Shown here one piece after another: positions 27,651 to 37,051 of a DNA stretch of 64,000 bases. How positions within the stretch are numbered: position 1 is the first letter of the stretch; each line of letters opens with the position of its first letter. A model generated the notes under the pieces. It saw only the letters and a list, made by a program, of their open reading frames with translations. It searched no databases and was not told where the DNA came from. This DNA comes from Demequina capsici. GTDB taxonomy: Bacteria > Actinomycetota > Actinomycetes > Actinomycetales > Demequinaceae. The position numbers were made by a program, and so were the translations under genes. The stretch covers positions 1,054,001 to 1,118,000 of the forward strand of contig NZ_CP134880.1 in NCBI RefSeq assembly GCF_032102965.1. The letters run 5' to 3'.

Positions 27651-28643
27651 ATGCGGCGGCTGAGCATCATCATCCCGAACTACAACTACGGCAGGTTCGT
27701 GGCGCAGGCGATCGAGAGCGCGCTCGCCGTCGACTGGCCCGACGTCGAGGTGATCGTGGTCGACGACGGATCGACGGACGACTCGCGTGAGCAGATCGCC
27801 GCATATGCCGACCACATCACCGTGATCCACCAGGACAACGCCGGACCGCGCGTCGCATGCAACACGGGCTTCGCGTCGTCCACAGGCGACGCGGTCGTCT
27901 TCCTCGACTCTGACGATCTCCTTGAGCCGACCATCGCGCGGGAGAGCGCTCGCGTGTGGGGTCACGCCGTGAGCAAGGTGCAGTTCCCGATGCTGCGGAT
28001 CGACGGCGAAGGCGTGCCCGTCGGCACCAGCTTCCCTCGCTTCGGCACGGCGCCCACGCCCGACCAGATCCGCGGATGGATGCGTGCGACGGGGGAGTAC
28101 CCGACGCCGCCGGGTTCAGGGAACGTCTACGCCAGGTCCTTCCTGGAGCGGCTCTTCCCGCTGGGCGATCGGTGCGGAGGCTCGAGCGACTCGTCGTGCC
28201 TCGCGGCGGCGCCCTACCTTGGCGACGTGATCACGCTGACCGAGCCGCAGGCCAGGTATCGCCTTCACGGCGACAACAGAAGCTACGTGCTGACCGATCC
28301 CGCCCGCTTCTCGCTGCGGGTGGAACGGGCCGTGCAGCGCCACCAGTTCGCGCTCGAGGTCTCCGGCAACGAGGCAGACGGGCTGGCGCCGCTGTTCCGA
28401 GGACGTCATCTGCTGCAGCTGCGCGTGGCCGGTCGACGCCTGCGTCCCGATGATCGCCCGCTGCCGGGCGACTCGGCGGCGCGGATGCTCAGGGATGCGC
28501 TCACGTCGCCCTTCGCCCCCGGCCCCGACGGGGTGGCGCACCGCGTGCTCGTGTCGACATGGTCGCTCGCGACGCTGACCGCGCCCGGGCCCGTCGCCCG
28601 CCGGTTGATCGACCGCCGCTTCCGTCAGCCGGTCGCGGGCTGA
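27651..28643 (+). CDS. Family 2 glycosyltransferase
   Basis: 330 residues. The GT-A fold is evident: LSIIIPNYNYGRFVAQAIESAL, VIVVDDGSTDDS, NAGPRVACNTGF and the metal-binding VVFLDSDD. It transfers a sugar from a nucleotide donor, presumably onto the lipid-linked repeat unit. AGGAGG sits just before the ATG. Its stop is four bases from the stop of the convergent GH16 gene, leaving no room for a separate terminator. Confidence 0.92.
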   Translation: MRRLSIIIPNYNYGRFVAQAIESALAVDWPDVEVIVVDDGSTDDSREQIAAYADHITVIHQDNAGPRVACNTGFASSTGDAVVFLDSDDLLEPTIARESARVWGHAVSKVQFPMLRIDGEGVPVGTSFPRFGTAPTPDQIRGWMRATGEYPTPPGSGNVYARSFLERLFPLGDRCGGSSDSSCLAAAPYLGDVITLTEPQARYRLHGDNRSYVLTDPARFSLRVERAVQRHQFALEVSGNEADGLAPLFRGRHLLQLRVAGRRLRPDDRPLPGDSAARMLRDALTSPFAPGPDGVAHRVLVSTWSLATLTAPGPVARRLIDRRFRQPVAG

Positions 28644-28647
28644 CCGG

Positions 28648-30744
28648 TCACGTGTAGGCCCGTACCCAGTCGACGTACATCTCGACGTCGTCGCCCGTCG
28701 CCTGCAGGTTGACCGGCCAGCCGCCGCCCGCTGCGAGGTTGATCAGGAAGAAGTACGGCAGCGAGTCTCGATCGAGGCCGTCATGCGACGCCACCAGCTG
28801 CCCGTCGATGTACATGTCGGCGCCGTTCGGTCGGATCAGCACGCCGTAGGTGTGCCACGTGAGCGCCCAGTCCTGCGTGTCCCCGCCGTCGCGGCAGACG
28901 GTGTCAGGCGACGGGATCTGCGAGTCCCAGTTGTGGATCGTGTGGCACGTGCCGGTCGGGTCGTGGCCGTACAGCTCGACGGCGTCGACCTCGCCGGAGC
29001 CTTGTCCGGGCAGGCGCGCGCTCTCCGTATCGAGCATCCAGAACGCGGGCCACGTGCCGGCGCCTGCAGGCGCGAGGATCCGCGCCTCGAAGTACCCGTA
29101 CTGGGCGGAGAACCCCGACGAGCCGATGCGCGCGGACGACATCAGGCCTCCCAGGTACGTCCGGTCCCATCCGTACGGGTCGGTGCGCGCGCCCAGGTCC
29201 TGCAGGATGATGCGCAGGTATCCGCCGTCGAGGCTCGTCAGGGAGTCGGTGCCCCAAGCGGGATCTGCGAGCACCGCGTCGGAGAACTCAGAGCCGGAGT
29301 CTCCCGCCGGCTTCGTGGCCGCATAGCGGGCGTCCACGCCGTCCTCGGTGATCGAGAGCGGCTCTGAGAAATCGTCCTCGTAGCGCAAGGTCATGCCCGG
29401 GGGCACAGCGCTCGCCGCCGTCCCGTCCGCGCCCGACTCGTTGTACAGCTGGACGTAGAGAGGGTTGCGTGCCGAGGCGGTCGTGAGCTTGACAGCCATC
29501 GGTCCGTGCAGCAGGGGCGACGCGTCGAAGGTGAGCACCGCGACGCCGTCGGCGTCGGCAGCCTGCGATGCGATGATCTCGACGTCGCCCGATCCGGGCA
29601 CGTACGCGGTGGCGGTGACCGTCGAGGCGGCCTGCGCCGTGACGACGACCGTCGCCTGGCCGCTGATCGTGGTGCCGGTCGCGGGGCACACGAGCGCGAG
29701 CTCGGAGCCGGTGGACGTGCCCACCGGCGGGGTGGACGGGTCGCACTCGCTCGGGGAGGTCGGATGCGACTCGAGACCGCTCTGCGTCGGCCACTGCGGC
29801 GGTGTCGTGGCCGAGTCGACCGCGGCGAGCTCGCCCAGCGATCCGCCTCCGTCGAGCTCGAGTCGCATCCAGGTGACGGTGCGCGGTGGGAACGCGATGG
29901 TCGTGAGCGGGTCTGCGCCCGAGGTGACGCCGCTGACCGCGAGCGTGCTGCCGTCGCTGAAGACCAGCGTTCCATGCACCGAACCCTCGGCTCCGTCGGC
30001 ACCGACGATCTGCACGGCCGCGATCGACGTCGCCGAGGTCCATGTGATCCCTGCCCAGGGTGTCGCGTCGTCCGCAGCGGGCGTCCATGAGTCGCCGACC
30101 GCTCCTGAGGCGACGTCGCCGTCGGTGAGCGCCGTGGCCGACGAGCCCGCCGCGGTGCTGGACGCGATCGGAGCGGCGTGGCCTGCCGCGAGCGTGCTCC
30201 CGGCGTCGTCGAACGCGATCGCGCGCAGCGACACGGAGGCATCGGGAGTGGCGCTGTCGACGAACCTGACCGTGGCGGTGGTCGCGGTCACGGCGGGGAT
30301 GTCGACGGACACGTTGCCCTGCGCGTCAGGGGTCACCCAGTACGACCCTCCCGTGTCGAAGTACACGACCGCGGCGGTGTAGGCGTGCGCAGGTCCGCCG
30401 GCCCCGTCGATGCGGATGTGGTCGATCTGGCGCGCTTTGCTCCAGGCGACGGTCACCCAGGAGCCCTTCGCGGGGCCGTCGGAACGCCACGTCTCATCGC
30501 CCACATGCCAGGCCGACGCGTCGGGCGACGCACCCGCCTCGATCGGGGAGACATCGGTCGCAGGCGGCTCCGCGACCGAGTCCGCCACGCTGAGCAGCTC
30601 GGCAGCGGACGTGCCCGGCGTGGACGACGAGGCCGTGACGGTGGCGGGCGGATCCACCTGGACGTGCGTGGCGAGCCAGACGCCGACGATCGCGGCGACC
30701 ACGACCGCGACGATCACGGCGGGCAGGCGGGTCACTCGGCGCAT
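28648..30744 (-). CDS. Secreted family 16 glycoside hydrolase
   Basis: 698 residues. An N-terminal signal anchor (about 8-26) is followed by two jelly-roll segments resembling F5/8-type carbohydrate-binding domains (about 60-175 and 185-310), a linker with a Cys pair, a small beta domain (about 345-430), and the GH16 catalytic domain (about 455-698). Its active-site motif EVDAVE near 584 fits ExDxxE, so both catalytic Glu are present. W-rich flanks (GTWPAFWMLD and TWHTYGV) support this. GH16 enzymes in such loci trim or release the exopolysaccharide. The target linkage cannot be read from sequence. Confidence 0.88.
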   Translation of the reverse strand: MRRVTRLPAVIVAVVVAAIVGVWLATHVQVDPPATVTASSSTPGTSAAELLSVADSVAEPPATDVSPIEAGASPDASAWHVGDETWRSDGPAKGSWVTVAWSKARQIDHIRIDGAGGPAHAYTAAVVYFDTGGSYWVTPDAQGNVSVDIPAVTATTATVRFVDSATPDASVSLRAIAFDDAGSTLAAGHAAPIASSTAAGSSATALTDGDVASGAVGDSWTPAADDATPWAGITWTSATSIAAVQIVGADGAEGSVHGTLVFSDGSTLAVSGVTSGADPLTTIAFPPRTVTWMRLELDGGGSLGELAAVDSATTPPQWPTQSGLESHPTSPSECDPSTPPVGTSTGSELALVCPATGTTISGQATVVVTAQAASTVTATAYVPGSGDVEIIASQAADADGVAVLTFDASPLLHGPMAVKLTTASARNPLYVQLYNESGADGTAASAVPPGMTLRYEDDFSEPLSITEDGVDARYAATKPAGDSGSEFSDAVLADPAWGTDSLTSLDGGYLRIILQDLGARTDPYGWDRTYLGGLMSSARIGSSGFSAQYGYFEARILAPAGAGTWPAFWMLDTESARLPGQGSGEVDAVELYGHDPTGTCHTIHNWDSQIPSPDTVCRDGGDTQDWALTWHTYGVLIRPNGADMYIDGQLVASHDGLDRDSLPYFFLINLAAGGGWPVNLQATGDDVEMYVDWVRAYT

Positions 30745-30793
30745 CGGCGACCGCCTTCCACTGGACGCGGGTCGCGCGAGCGCGCTGCCAGGC

Positions 30794-31693
30794 TCATAGG
30801 GAGGTGATCCTCTCAGGGGTGATCCGCCCGCGCAGCACGTCGCCGAGCGCGAGGCCGTTGCCCCGCAGGCGCTCGCGGCGCCAGTCCGCCTGCGGTCCCC
30901 CCACGGAGGCGGCCACGTTCTTCGCGATGGGGCGGAACAACTCCCACGTCGCGAGCCACCGGGGGAAGCTCCCCGCGCGCTGCAGGTAGACGGGGTTCAT
31001 GAGCTGCGAGTAGCCCAGGCGGACGTGGTTGGTGCGCCCTCCTGAGGCCGCACCTCTGTGAACGATCACGCAGTCGTCGACGTGGGCGAGCGGGCCGTGG
31101 CGCATGAGGCGCCGTGCGAAGTCGTGGTCCTCGAGCCACGAGTACAGCGGCAGGCGCGGATCGAACTCGATGTCCGGCACAGCGGAGCGACGGAAGGCGA
31201 AGTTCGCGCCGAAGAGGGTGCGTCCTGCGCGGAAGGCGCCGGTCAGCGGCTCGTGCTCGGACTCGGCGACCAGGCGATCGGCCTCGGCGAGGTCCACCTC
31301 GCCGTAGGTGCGGCTGGCGGCGCCGTCCAGCAGGACGCGCCCTGTGAGGCCTACATGCTCCGGATGCGCAGCGAAGAAAGCGAGCCCCTGCTCCAGATAG
31401 TCGCGCCGCACGATCGCGTCGTCGTCGAAGAAGAAGACGACGTCCGCGTCGGGCCCGAGCGCCGCGAGGCCGGCATTGCGTTGGGCGGCCAGGCCACGGG
31501 TCCCGGTCACGACCGTCCACCCGCTGTCGAGGTCGGGCGGCAGGCTCGCCTCGTCCGGCACCGACACGACCCGTGCGACCGGGCTCACGGTCTGGTGCGC
31601 GAGACGCGAGGTGAGGTCCGAGAGCAGCGCGGGCCGACCCGCGGACGCGAGCACGATGCCGGCATGGAGCCGCGTCGACGTCGTGGCGTTCAT
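30794..31693 (-). CDS. Family 2 glycosyltransferase
   Basis: 299 residues. GIVLASAGRPALLSDLTSRL opens a GT-A fold, followed by RGLAAQRNAGLA and VVFFFDDDAIV (DxD-type metal site), and later YSWLEDHDFARRLM as acceptor-side ED. The start ATG at 31693 overlaps the stop of the previous gene in an ATGA junction, so three glycosyltransferase genes are translated as a coupled set. Confidence 0.9.
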   Translation of the reverse strand: MNATTSTRLHAGIVLASAGRPALLSDLTSRLAHQTVSPVARVVSVPDEASLPPDLDSGWTVVTGTRGLAAQRNAGLAALGPDADVVFFFDDDAIVRRDYLEQGLAFFAAHPEHVGLTGRVLLDGAASRTYGEVDLAEADRLVAESEHEPLTGAFRAGRTLFGANFAFRRSAVPDIEFDPRLPLYSWLEDHDFARRLMRHGPLAHVDDCVIVHRGAASGGRTNHVRLGYSQLMNPVYLQRAGSFPRWLATWELFRPIAKNVAASVGGPQADWRRERLRGNGLALGDVLRGRITPERITSL

Positions 31694-32706
31694 CGGCCCG
31701 CCACTTCGCTGCACACCTCGGCGACCGTGCGCGCGGAGGCGTCCCAGTCGAAGCGCGTGAGGTCGATGGTCAACGGCGGGATGTCACCCCTGATTGCGGC
31801 GCGCAGCCCGTCGGCCACGGACTCCGGCACGGTGGGATCGACGTACACGGCGCCGTCGCCGCAGATCCATCGGAAGACAGGGATGTCGGAGACCACGAGC
31901 GCGGGTGCGCCAGCAGCGGCCGCCTCCACGAGCGGAAGGCCGAAGCCCTCCGCGAGCGACGGGAAGACCACGGCCCTCGCCCCGGCGTACAGCGCACGGA
32001 GATCGTCGTCGGAGACGTAGCCGGTGAACACCGTCTCCTGCGGCCAGTCGATCTGCTGATCCCTGTAGATCGACGCGCTGCCCCCGACGACGACGAGCGG
32101 GCATCGGCGGCGGGCGGCCTCGGGCAGGGAACTGTAGGCGTCGGCGAGAGTGGGCAGGTTCTTGCGCGGGTCCATGCTGCCCACGGCGAGCAGGTACTCG
32201 CCGTGGGCGAGCCCGTGCGAGGCGGGCGCCGCAGACCCGTGCGTGCGGTCCGCGAAGACGGTGCTGGGAGCGTTCGGCGCGATGACGATCGTGCCGCTGA
32301 ACCTCTCACGGACGGCCTGCGCGGTGGGCTCGCTGACGGCGATGACGGCGCGCGCGGCGCGCAGCTGGGCCCGGAGCGCAGGGGCGTGCGTCAGGATGTA
32401 GCGACGCGAGTACCACTCGGGGTTCGTGAGCACGAAGAGGTCGTGCACCACCAGCACCTGCCGACGTGCGAACGGCGCGCGCGCGGTGAGCGACAGCAGC
32501 ACGCTTCCCCGGGCAGAGCGGGGGAGTCGGAGCAGCGTCCACGCCCACTCGCGTGCGGCGGACCCGGCCCAGCGCCCTGCAGGCGCGTGCTCCCCGAACC
32601 CGTCGAGCGTGCCCAGCCGGTCGGCGATCTCGGTGGCGTACCTCTGCTGACCTGTGATGCGCTGCGGTCGGAACGCTCCGTTGACCACGATGGTCCTCGG
32701 CGTCAT
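31690..32706 (-). CDS. Family 4 glycosyltransferase
   Basis: 338 residues with the GT-B layout: an N-terminal acceptor half starting VVNGAFRPQRITGQQRYATE, then YLLAVGSMDPRKNL and the C-terminal donor half with PSLAEGFGLPLVEAAAAG, the GT4 EX7E motif. It is coupled by ATGA to the genes on both sides. It probably adds one sugar to the repeat unit. Confidence 0.92.
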   Translation of the reverse strand: MTPRTIVVNGAFRPQRITGQQRYATEIADRLGTLDGFGEHAPAGRWAGSAAREWAWTLLRLPRSARGSVLLSLTARAPFARRQVLVVHDLFVLTNPEWYSRRYILTHAPALRAQLRAARAVIAVSEPTAQAVRERFSGTIVIAPNAPSTVFADRTHGSAAPASHGLAHGEYLLAVGSMDPRKNLPTLADAYSSLPEAARRRCPLVVVGGSASIYRDQQIDWPQETVFTGYVSDDDLRALYAGARAVVFPSLAEGFGLPLVEAAAAGAPALVVSDIPVFRWICGDGAVYVDPTVPESVADGLRAAIRGDIPPLTIDLTRFDWDASARTVAEVCSEVAGR

Positions 32707-33797
32707 GCTCCCACCCACTCTCGGATCTCGGTCGCGAAGCGCGCCTGGGAGAACCGCTGCGCATGCGCCAGCCTGTCCTCGAGCGAGGTCGCCGTCGCGC
32801 GCTCGACCGCGGCCTTGACGGAGGCGGGGGACTCGAACCCGCACAGGGCTCCCGTGACGCCGTCCACGACGGACTCGGTGGTGCCTCCGACATCGCGCGC
32901 CACGACGGGCGCTCCGGCGGCCATCGCCTCGACAGGCATGATGCCGAAGTCCTCGACCGCGGGGAAGACGTACACGGCTGCTCGTCGGAACAGGGCCCAG
33001 AGCAGGGCGTTCGAAGGTGAGATCACGAACGTCACAGGGACCGTCGCCTGGTCGGCGAGCGCCTGCAGGCGTGGCAGCTCAGGCCCGCGCCCGGCGAGCA
33101 CGACCGGCATGTCGCACGCCTCTCCCGCGCGGATGACGGTGTCGAGCTCCTTGTACGGGATGAAGCGCGACGCGCCGAGCATGAACTGGTCGGGGAGGCC
33201 GTCGAGGATCCTGGCCTCGTCGTCATCGAGCGTCGGCGCCCAGTCGCGCGATTGGATGCGCTCGACGTCGACGGGTGGATGGATCACGCGTGCGGGAACG
33301 CCCCATGTGCGCGCGATCCGCTCCTGGACGAACGCGCTGTTCGCGGCGAGCCGCGCTCCCGCGAGCGCCCTGCGCCGGTCGGTGCCCTTGAGCGTGGCCG
33401 CGACGGCGCGCACGGCGAGGTTCGATCCACGGCCGTCGAGCTCGGGGGTCCAGACGTACCGCGCGGGGGTGTGGACGTAGACGAATCGGGGCATGTCGGG
33501 CCGGCCGAAGTCGACGTGGTGCGCGAAGGCGTGGGAGCTGATGAGCGCCCAGTCGTAGTCCGGTCCCCGCTGCGTGCGCCACGCGAGCGGCATCAGCGGC
33601 AGTGCGAGCGCCTTGCTCCTGCGGAGCGGGGTGCGGGCCAGCCAGGTCTCTCGGAGGCGGGACGCCTCGAAGCGCCCGTCGGAGTCGTCCCAGAGGCACA
33701 GCATGTCCTCGTCCGGGTAGATCCTGGACATCGCCTCGAAGACGTTCTCGCTGCCCCCTGCGCGAGCCAGCCATTCATGCACCAGTACGCCACGCAT
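32703..33797 (-). CDS. Family 4 glycosyltransferase
   Basis: 364 residues. VLVHEWLARAGGSENVFEAM opens the GT-B fold; the donor half has FMLGASRFIPYKELD and PAVEDFGIMPVEAMAAG (EX7E). ATG 33797 was chosen because AGGGG lies upstream; a second start six codons earlier has no better site. It is the first gene of the leftward block of three glycosyltransferases, and the palindromic region at 33880-33919 is upstream. Confidence 0.92.
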   Translation of the reverse strand: MRGVLVHEWLARAGGSENVFEAMSRIYPDEDMLCLWDDSDGRFEASRLRETWLARTPLRRSKALALPLMPLAWRTQRGPDYDWALISSHAFAHHVDFGRPDMPRFVYVHTPARYVWTPELDGRGSNLAVRAVAATLKGTDRRRALAGARLAANSAFVQERIARTWGVPARVIHPPVDVERIQSRDWAPTLDDDEARILDGLPDQFMLGASRFIPYKELDTVIRAGEACDMPVVLAGRGPELPRLQALADQATVPVTFVISPSNALLWALFRRAAVYVFPAVEDFGIMPVEAMAAGAPVVARDVGGTTESVVDGVTGALCGFESPASVKAAVERATATSLEDRLAHAQRFSQARFATEIREWVGA

Positions 33798-33879
33798 GTC
33801 ACCCACCCCTCGCAAGCGGGTGCAGGTGGCTCGAGCTCGACGGACGCAGGCGCGTCCGTACTACCGGAGAGGCACCTGC

Positions 33880-33919
33880 GCCCCGTCTGGATGATTGGTC
33901 ACCAACGTACAGACGGGGC
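33880..33919. promoter_or_regulatory. Nested palindrome between exopolysaccharide genes
   Basis: gccccgtctg (33880-33889) pairs with cagacggggc (33910-33919), and inside the loop is a second palindrome TTGGTCACCAA (33895-33905). It lies between the stop of the Wzz-like gene and the start of the glycosyltransferase block on the same strand. It may be a terminator for the first, an operator for the second, or both. Confidence 0.5.
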
Positions 33920-33958
33920 TTGCGCGTGGCAAGAGCCGCGGCGGTGCCGATGCGGAGG

Positions 33959-35407
33959 TCAGGCGCGTTCGCCGACCTCCTGGCTTGTCGAGGCAGGCAG
34001 CTCGTCGGCGGGCTCGTGCTCGAAGAGGGGCGTCGTGTCCACCGGGTCGTCGACGACGAGAGGCGGTGGCTCGACCCGTCGTCGCCTGGTCGCGGCGACG
34101 GTGCGCGCCAGCATGCCTGGGCGGGCGTGCACCGCCAGCACCCCGTCCACCTTCGCGTTGACGGCCGCCAGCCCGCGCAGACGTGCTGCGAGGTCGGGCG
34201 AGGTGTCGTGTCCGAGCGTCGCGGTCACGAGGACGCAGTCCATGGACGACGACACGGTGACGGCGTCGGGCCGGGTGGCGAGTGCGGGCGCGTTCACCAC
34301 GACGGCGTCGTAGCGTCCCACCGCCCAGCGCAGCAACGCACCGAGCGCGGGCCGCGCGAGCAGGTCGCCGGCGCTCTCGTCGCTGTGGCCGGCCGCCATC
34401 ACCCACAGCGCCGCGACCGGAGTCTCGGCGACTGCGCGAGGGCCCTTGATCGCACCTGCGAGCACCTCGAGCGCGCCTGCCTGCGGGTGCATGCCCCAGA
34501 GGCGTCCCGCCAGGTCGGCGTCAACGTCCAGATCGATCAGGAGCGTGCGCTTCCCGCCGCGCGCCAGCGACACGGCAAGGCTCGCCACGACGCCGCCGTC
34601 ATGGCGACCGCCCGTGAGCGGCGCGAGCATGACGCTGCCGCCGGATTCTGGCAGCAGCGAGAGCACAGTGGTCCTCAGCGACTGGTAGGCGATCGTGACC
34701 GCGTCATCCTGGAGCCCGGCATCCATCAACGACCGGCTGCCGTGAGGCACCGTGCCGAGCACGATGGCACCGGCCTCAGTCGCGTCGTCGGCAGTGCGGA
34801 GGCGGCGGTCGGTCGCGTACCTGGCGATGGCGATCGCGAGCCCGACCGCCACGCCCATCAGGATCGCGACGACCATGACGCCCTTCGCGTCGGGAGACAC
34901 GGGGGCACCCGGCGTGGCGGGAGCGCTCAACACCTCGATCCGGAGCGTGGGCGCGCCCGCGGCGTTCGTGCCGCCTACGGTGCTCGGCACGGTGAGCCGG
35001 GTGGCATCGGAGACGGCGGCGGCCATCGCGACCGCGACGTCGGGGTCGGACGCGGACACCGTCACGGTGAGCAGCCCCGTGCCGGTCTGGGTCGCGGTGG
35101 AGACGTGCTCAGCGAGCTCGGCGGCGGTGACGGTGTCGCCGAGCGCGCGCGCGGCGGGCTCCAGCACGACGGACGACCTCACCACGGCGGCCGCCGTCGA
35201 CGCCATCGAGGCCGCATAGGTCGCGCCGGACGCCGCGTCGGGGATCTCCAGCGGATCGTTCGCCGCGATCACCAGGCGTGCCGTCGCCTCGTAGACGACC
35301 GGCGCCGACGACAGGTAGACGGCGCCGATGACCGCGCCTGCCACCGCGGACAGCAGCAGCACGTACCAGCTCCGCATGATCGCTCGCGAATAGTCCTGCA
35401 ACTCCAT
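33959..35407 (-). CDS. Wzz / BY-kinase-like chain length protein with degenerate ATPase
   Basis: 482 residues. The N-terminal half is a Wzz-type domain: YSRAIMRSWYVLLLSAVAGAVIGAV membrane helix, a long extracytoplasmic helical part, and a second helix at about 180-200 (VMVVAILMGVAVGLAIAI). The C-terminal half has the fold of tyrosine-kinase/ParA-like domains: IAYQSLRTTVLSLLPE, Walker A' TLLIDLDVD and a Walker B-like YDAVVVNAP. The P-loop place reads LTGGRHDGGVVASLAV and lacks the GKS/T lysine. No Tyr-rich tail follows. Nucleotide hydrolysis is therefore unlikely. It is expected to set chain length with the polymerase. Confidence 0.82.
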   Translation of the reverse strand: MELQDYSRAIMRSWYVLLLSAVAGAVIGAVYLSSAPVVYEATARLVIAANDPLEIPDAASGATYAASMASTAAAVVRSSVVLEPAARALGDTVTAAELAEHVSTATQTGTGLLTVTVSASDPDVAVAMAAAVSDATRLTVPSTVGGTNAAGAPTLRIEVLSAPATPGAPVSPDAKGVMVVAILMGVAVGLAIAIARYATDRRLRTADDATEAGAIVLGTVPHGSRSLMDAGLQDDAVTIAYQSLRTTVLSLLPESGGSVMLAPLTGGRHDGGVVASLAVSLARGGKRTLLIDLDVDADLAGRLWGMHPQAGALEVLAGAIKGPRAVAETPVAALWVMAAGHSDESAGDLLARPALGALLRWAVGRYDAVVVNAPALATRPDAVTVSSSMDCVLVTATLGHDTSPDLAARLRGLAAVNAKVDGVLAVHARPGMLARTVAATRRRRVEPPPLVVDDPVDTTPLFEHEPADELPASTSQEVGERA

Positions 35408-35471
35408 CGACTGCCTCCAGACGTGGAAGGGAGATCACCACCGGCATTACCACAGCGAATTGCGAAGATCT

Positions 35472-36884
35472 ATGTCGGAATTCTTAGACGCAGGGTACTT
35501 TACGGGAATGACGCTCCTCACGATCGGCTCTGTGCTGCTGATCGTGTACGGGCTCGTGTCGCGCAGGTACGACCGTGCGCTCGCGTGGGGCGGCGTGACC
35601 TCCGCCGGCGCGGCGCTCGTGCTCGGGCCTGTCGCGGTCCCGACCTTCTACGCGGTCGCGGTCGGACTCGTCGCGGTGCTGGGGGTGAACCGTCTGGCGA
35701 GCCGACGTCGCCCGAGAACCTCCCTGCTCGAGGGTGTGCCAGGGGCGAGCCTGCTGCTCGCATTCGTGGTGTGGGCCGTGCTGGTGACCTTCACCGCTCC
35801 GTTCATGTTCCCTGGCCTCGCCACGGTCACCGCGTCGTCCGCGCCGCTCGAGCCTGGTCGGCTCACCACGTCGAATATCGCGCAGATGCTGTACCTGGCG
35901 CTCAGCGTCGCGATCGTCGTCATGTTCGCGCACACCGCAGGGGTGGGACCGCAGACCATCGGGCTGCTGCTGACGGCATCGGTGCTTCTGTCATTCTGGC
36001 GATTCCTGGGCCTCAACCTGGGAATCCCGTTCCCTTATGGTGTGCTGGACAATTCCCCGGCATTCGCCTACATCGAGACGGCACCGGGCGGGGCGCTGCG
36101 ATTCCGAGGCATCTATCCCGAGCCCGCCGCGCTCGCGACCGTCGCGGCCGCCTCGGCGGTCTACTCGGTGTCCGCGGCCTTCCAGGTGCGTGGGCTGCGC
36201 CGGCTGGGTCACCTGCTGGTGGCAGGGATCGCCATCCAGCTCGGCATCGTGTCGACGTCGACCACGTTCCTCGTGGTCGGCATGGGGATGCTCGCGCTGT
36301 TCGCCGTGGTCGCCGTCGCGGACTTCCTGCGCGGACGTGTCGCCCTGCCTCCCGCCGGCGCCTACGCGCTGCTCGTCACGGGCCTCGCGGCGCTGTGGTT
36401 CGTTCCGCTCCTGTACCGCTTCGTGCAGGAGGCGCTGTCGGTGAAGATCGACTCGGACTCGTACGACGCCCGTTCCGGCACCGATGCAGCCTCCTACCAG
36501 GTGTTCCTCGACACCTACGGGTGGGGCGTGGGACTAGGGAGCGGACGCGCGTCGTCGCTGATACCCACGGTGCTGAGCACGGTCGGCTTCGTGGGGGCCG
36601 TGCTGCTGGTCGCGGCGCTCGCGGCGGTCGTGATCCCTGCGCTGCGCGTACGGCGAGCCCGGCCGGTGCTCTGGGTGCTCGCCACTGTCGCACTGTCCGG
36701 CATGGTCTCGGGGCCCGACCTGACGCCCCCCAGCGGCCTCCTGTGGCTGTGCGTGGGAGTGCTCGCGCGGATCGTCGTCGAGCAGCGCGCGCTCGACGCC
36801 GCCGCGTCGGCGGCCGGTCCAGCGCTGGATCGTCCGGCGCAGATCGAGGGCGCGAGGCACCGCTCGCATGCGACGCCCGCCTGA
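35472..36884 (+). CDS. Wzy-like polysaccharide polymerase (O-antigen ligase family)
   Basis: 470 residues with about 11 hydrophobic segments and one large external loop (about 270-360, LYRFVQEALSVKIDSDSYDARS), the layout of Wzy/WaaL proteins. The pattern GWGVGLGSGRASSLIP near 355-370 resembles the conserved region after the loop. It would polymerise repeat units outside the membrane. The start is uncertain: ATG 35472 has only a weak GAAG upstream; ATG 35508 is possible. Confidence 0.75.
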   Translation: MSEFLDAGYFTGMTLLTIGSVLLIVYGLVSRRYDRALAWGGVTSAGAALVLGPVAVPTFYAVAVGLVAVLGVNRLASRRRPRTSLLEGVPGASLLLAFVVWAVLVTFTAPFMFPGLATVTASSAPLEPGRLTTSNIAQMLYLALSVAIVVMFAHTAGVGPQTIGLLLTASVLLSFWRFLGLNLGIPFPYGVLDNSPAFAYIETAPGGALRFRGIYPEPAALATVAAASAVYSVSAAFQVRGLRRLGHLLVAGIAIQLGIVSTSTTFLVVGMGMLALFAVVAVADFLRGRVALPPAGAYALLVTGLAALWFVPLLYRFVQEALSVKIDSDSYDARSGTDAASYQVFLDTYGWGVGLGSGRASSLIPTVLSTVGFVGAVLLVAALAAVVIPALRVRRARPVLWVLATVALSGMVSGPDLTPPSGLLWLCVGVLARIVVEQRALDAAASAAGPALDRPAQIEGARHRSHATPA

Positions 36885-37051
36885 GATCGCCTCTCGCGCA
36901 CGGGCGGGAGCACGTCGGAGGCTCGCAAGATTTCACACGGACGACACATTCGACGGCTACCATCGGTCACGCACCATCTGTCATTGACAAGTCAATGAGA
37001 AGCCTCTCCGGCGCCCGGCGTCGCGAGACGACCGACTGGGGGGTCGGGCAG

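Noticed and set aside
29465..30382. A 305-codon plus-strand frame opposite the GH16 gene that looks protein-like (Ala/Ser/Val-rich)
   Set aside because: It is the reverse frame of the repeat-rich beta domains. It has no ribosome binding site, and the minus strand carries the GH16 active site and signal anchor.
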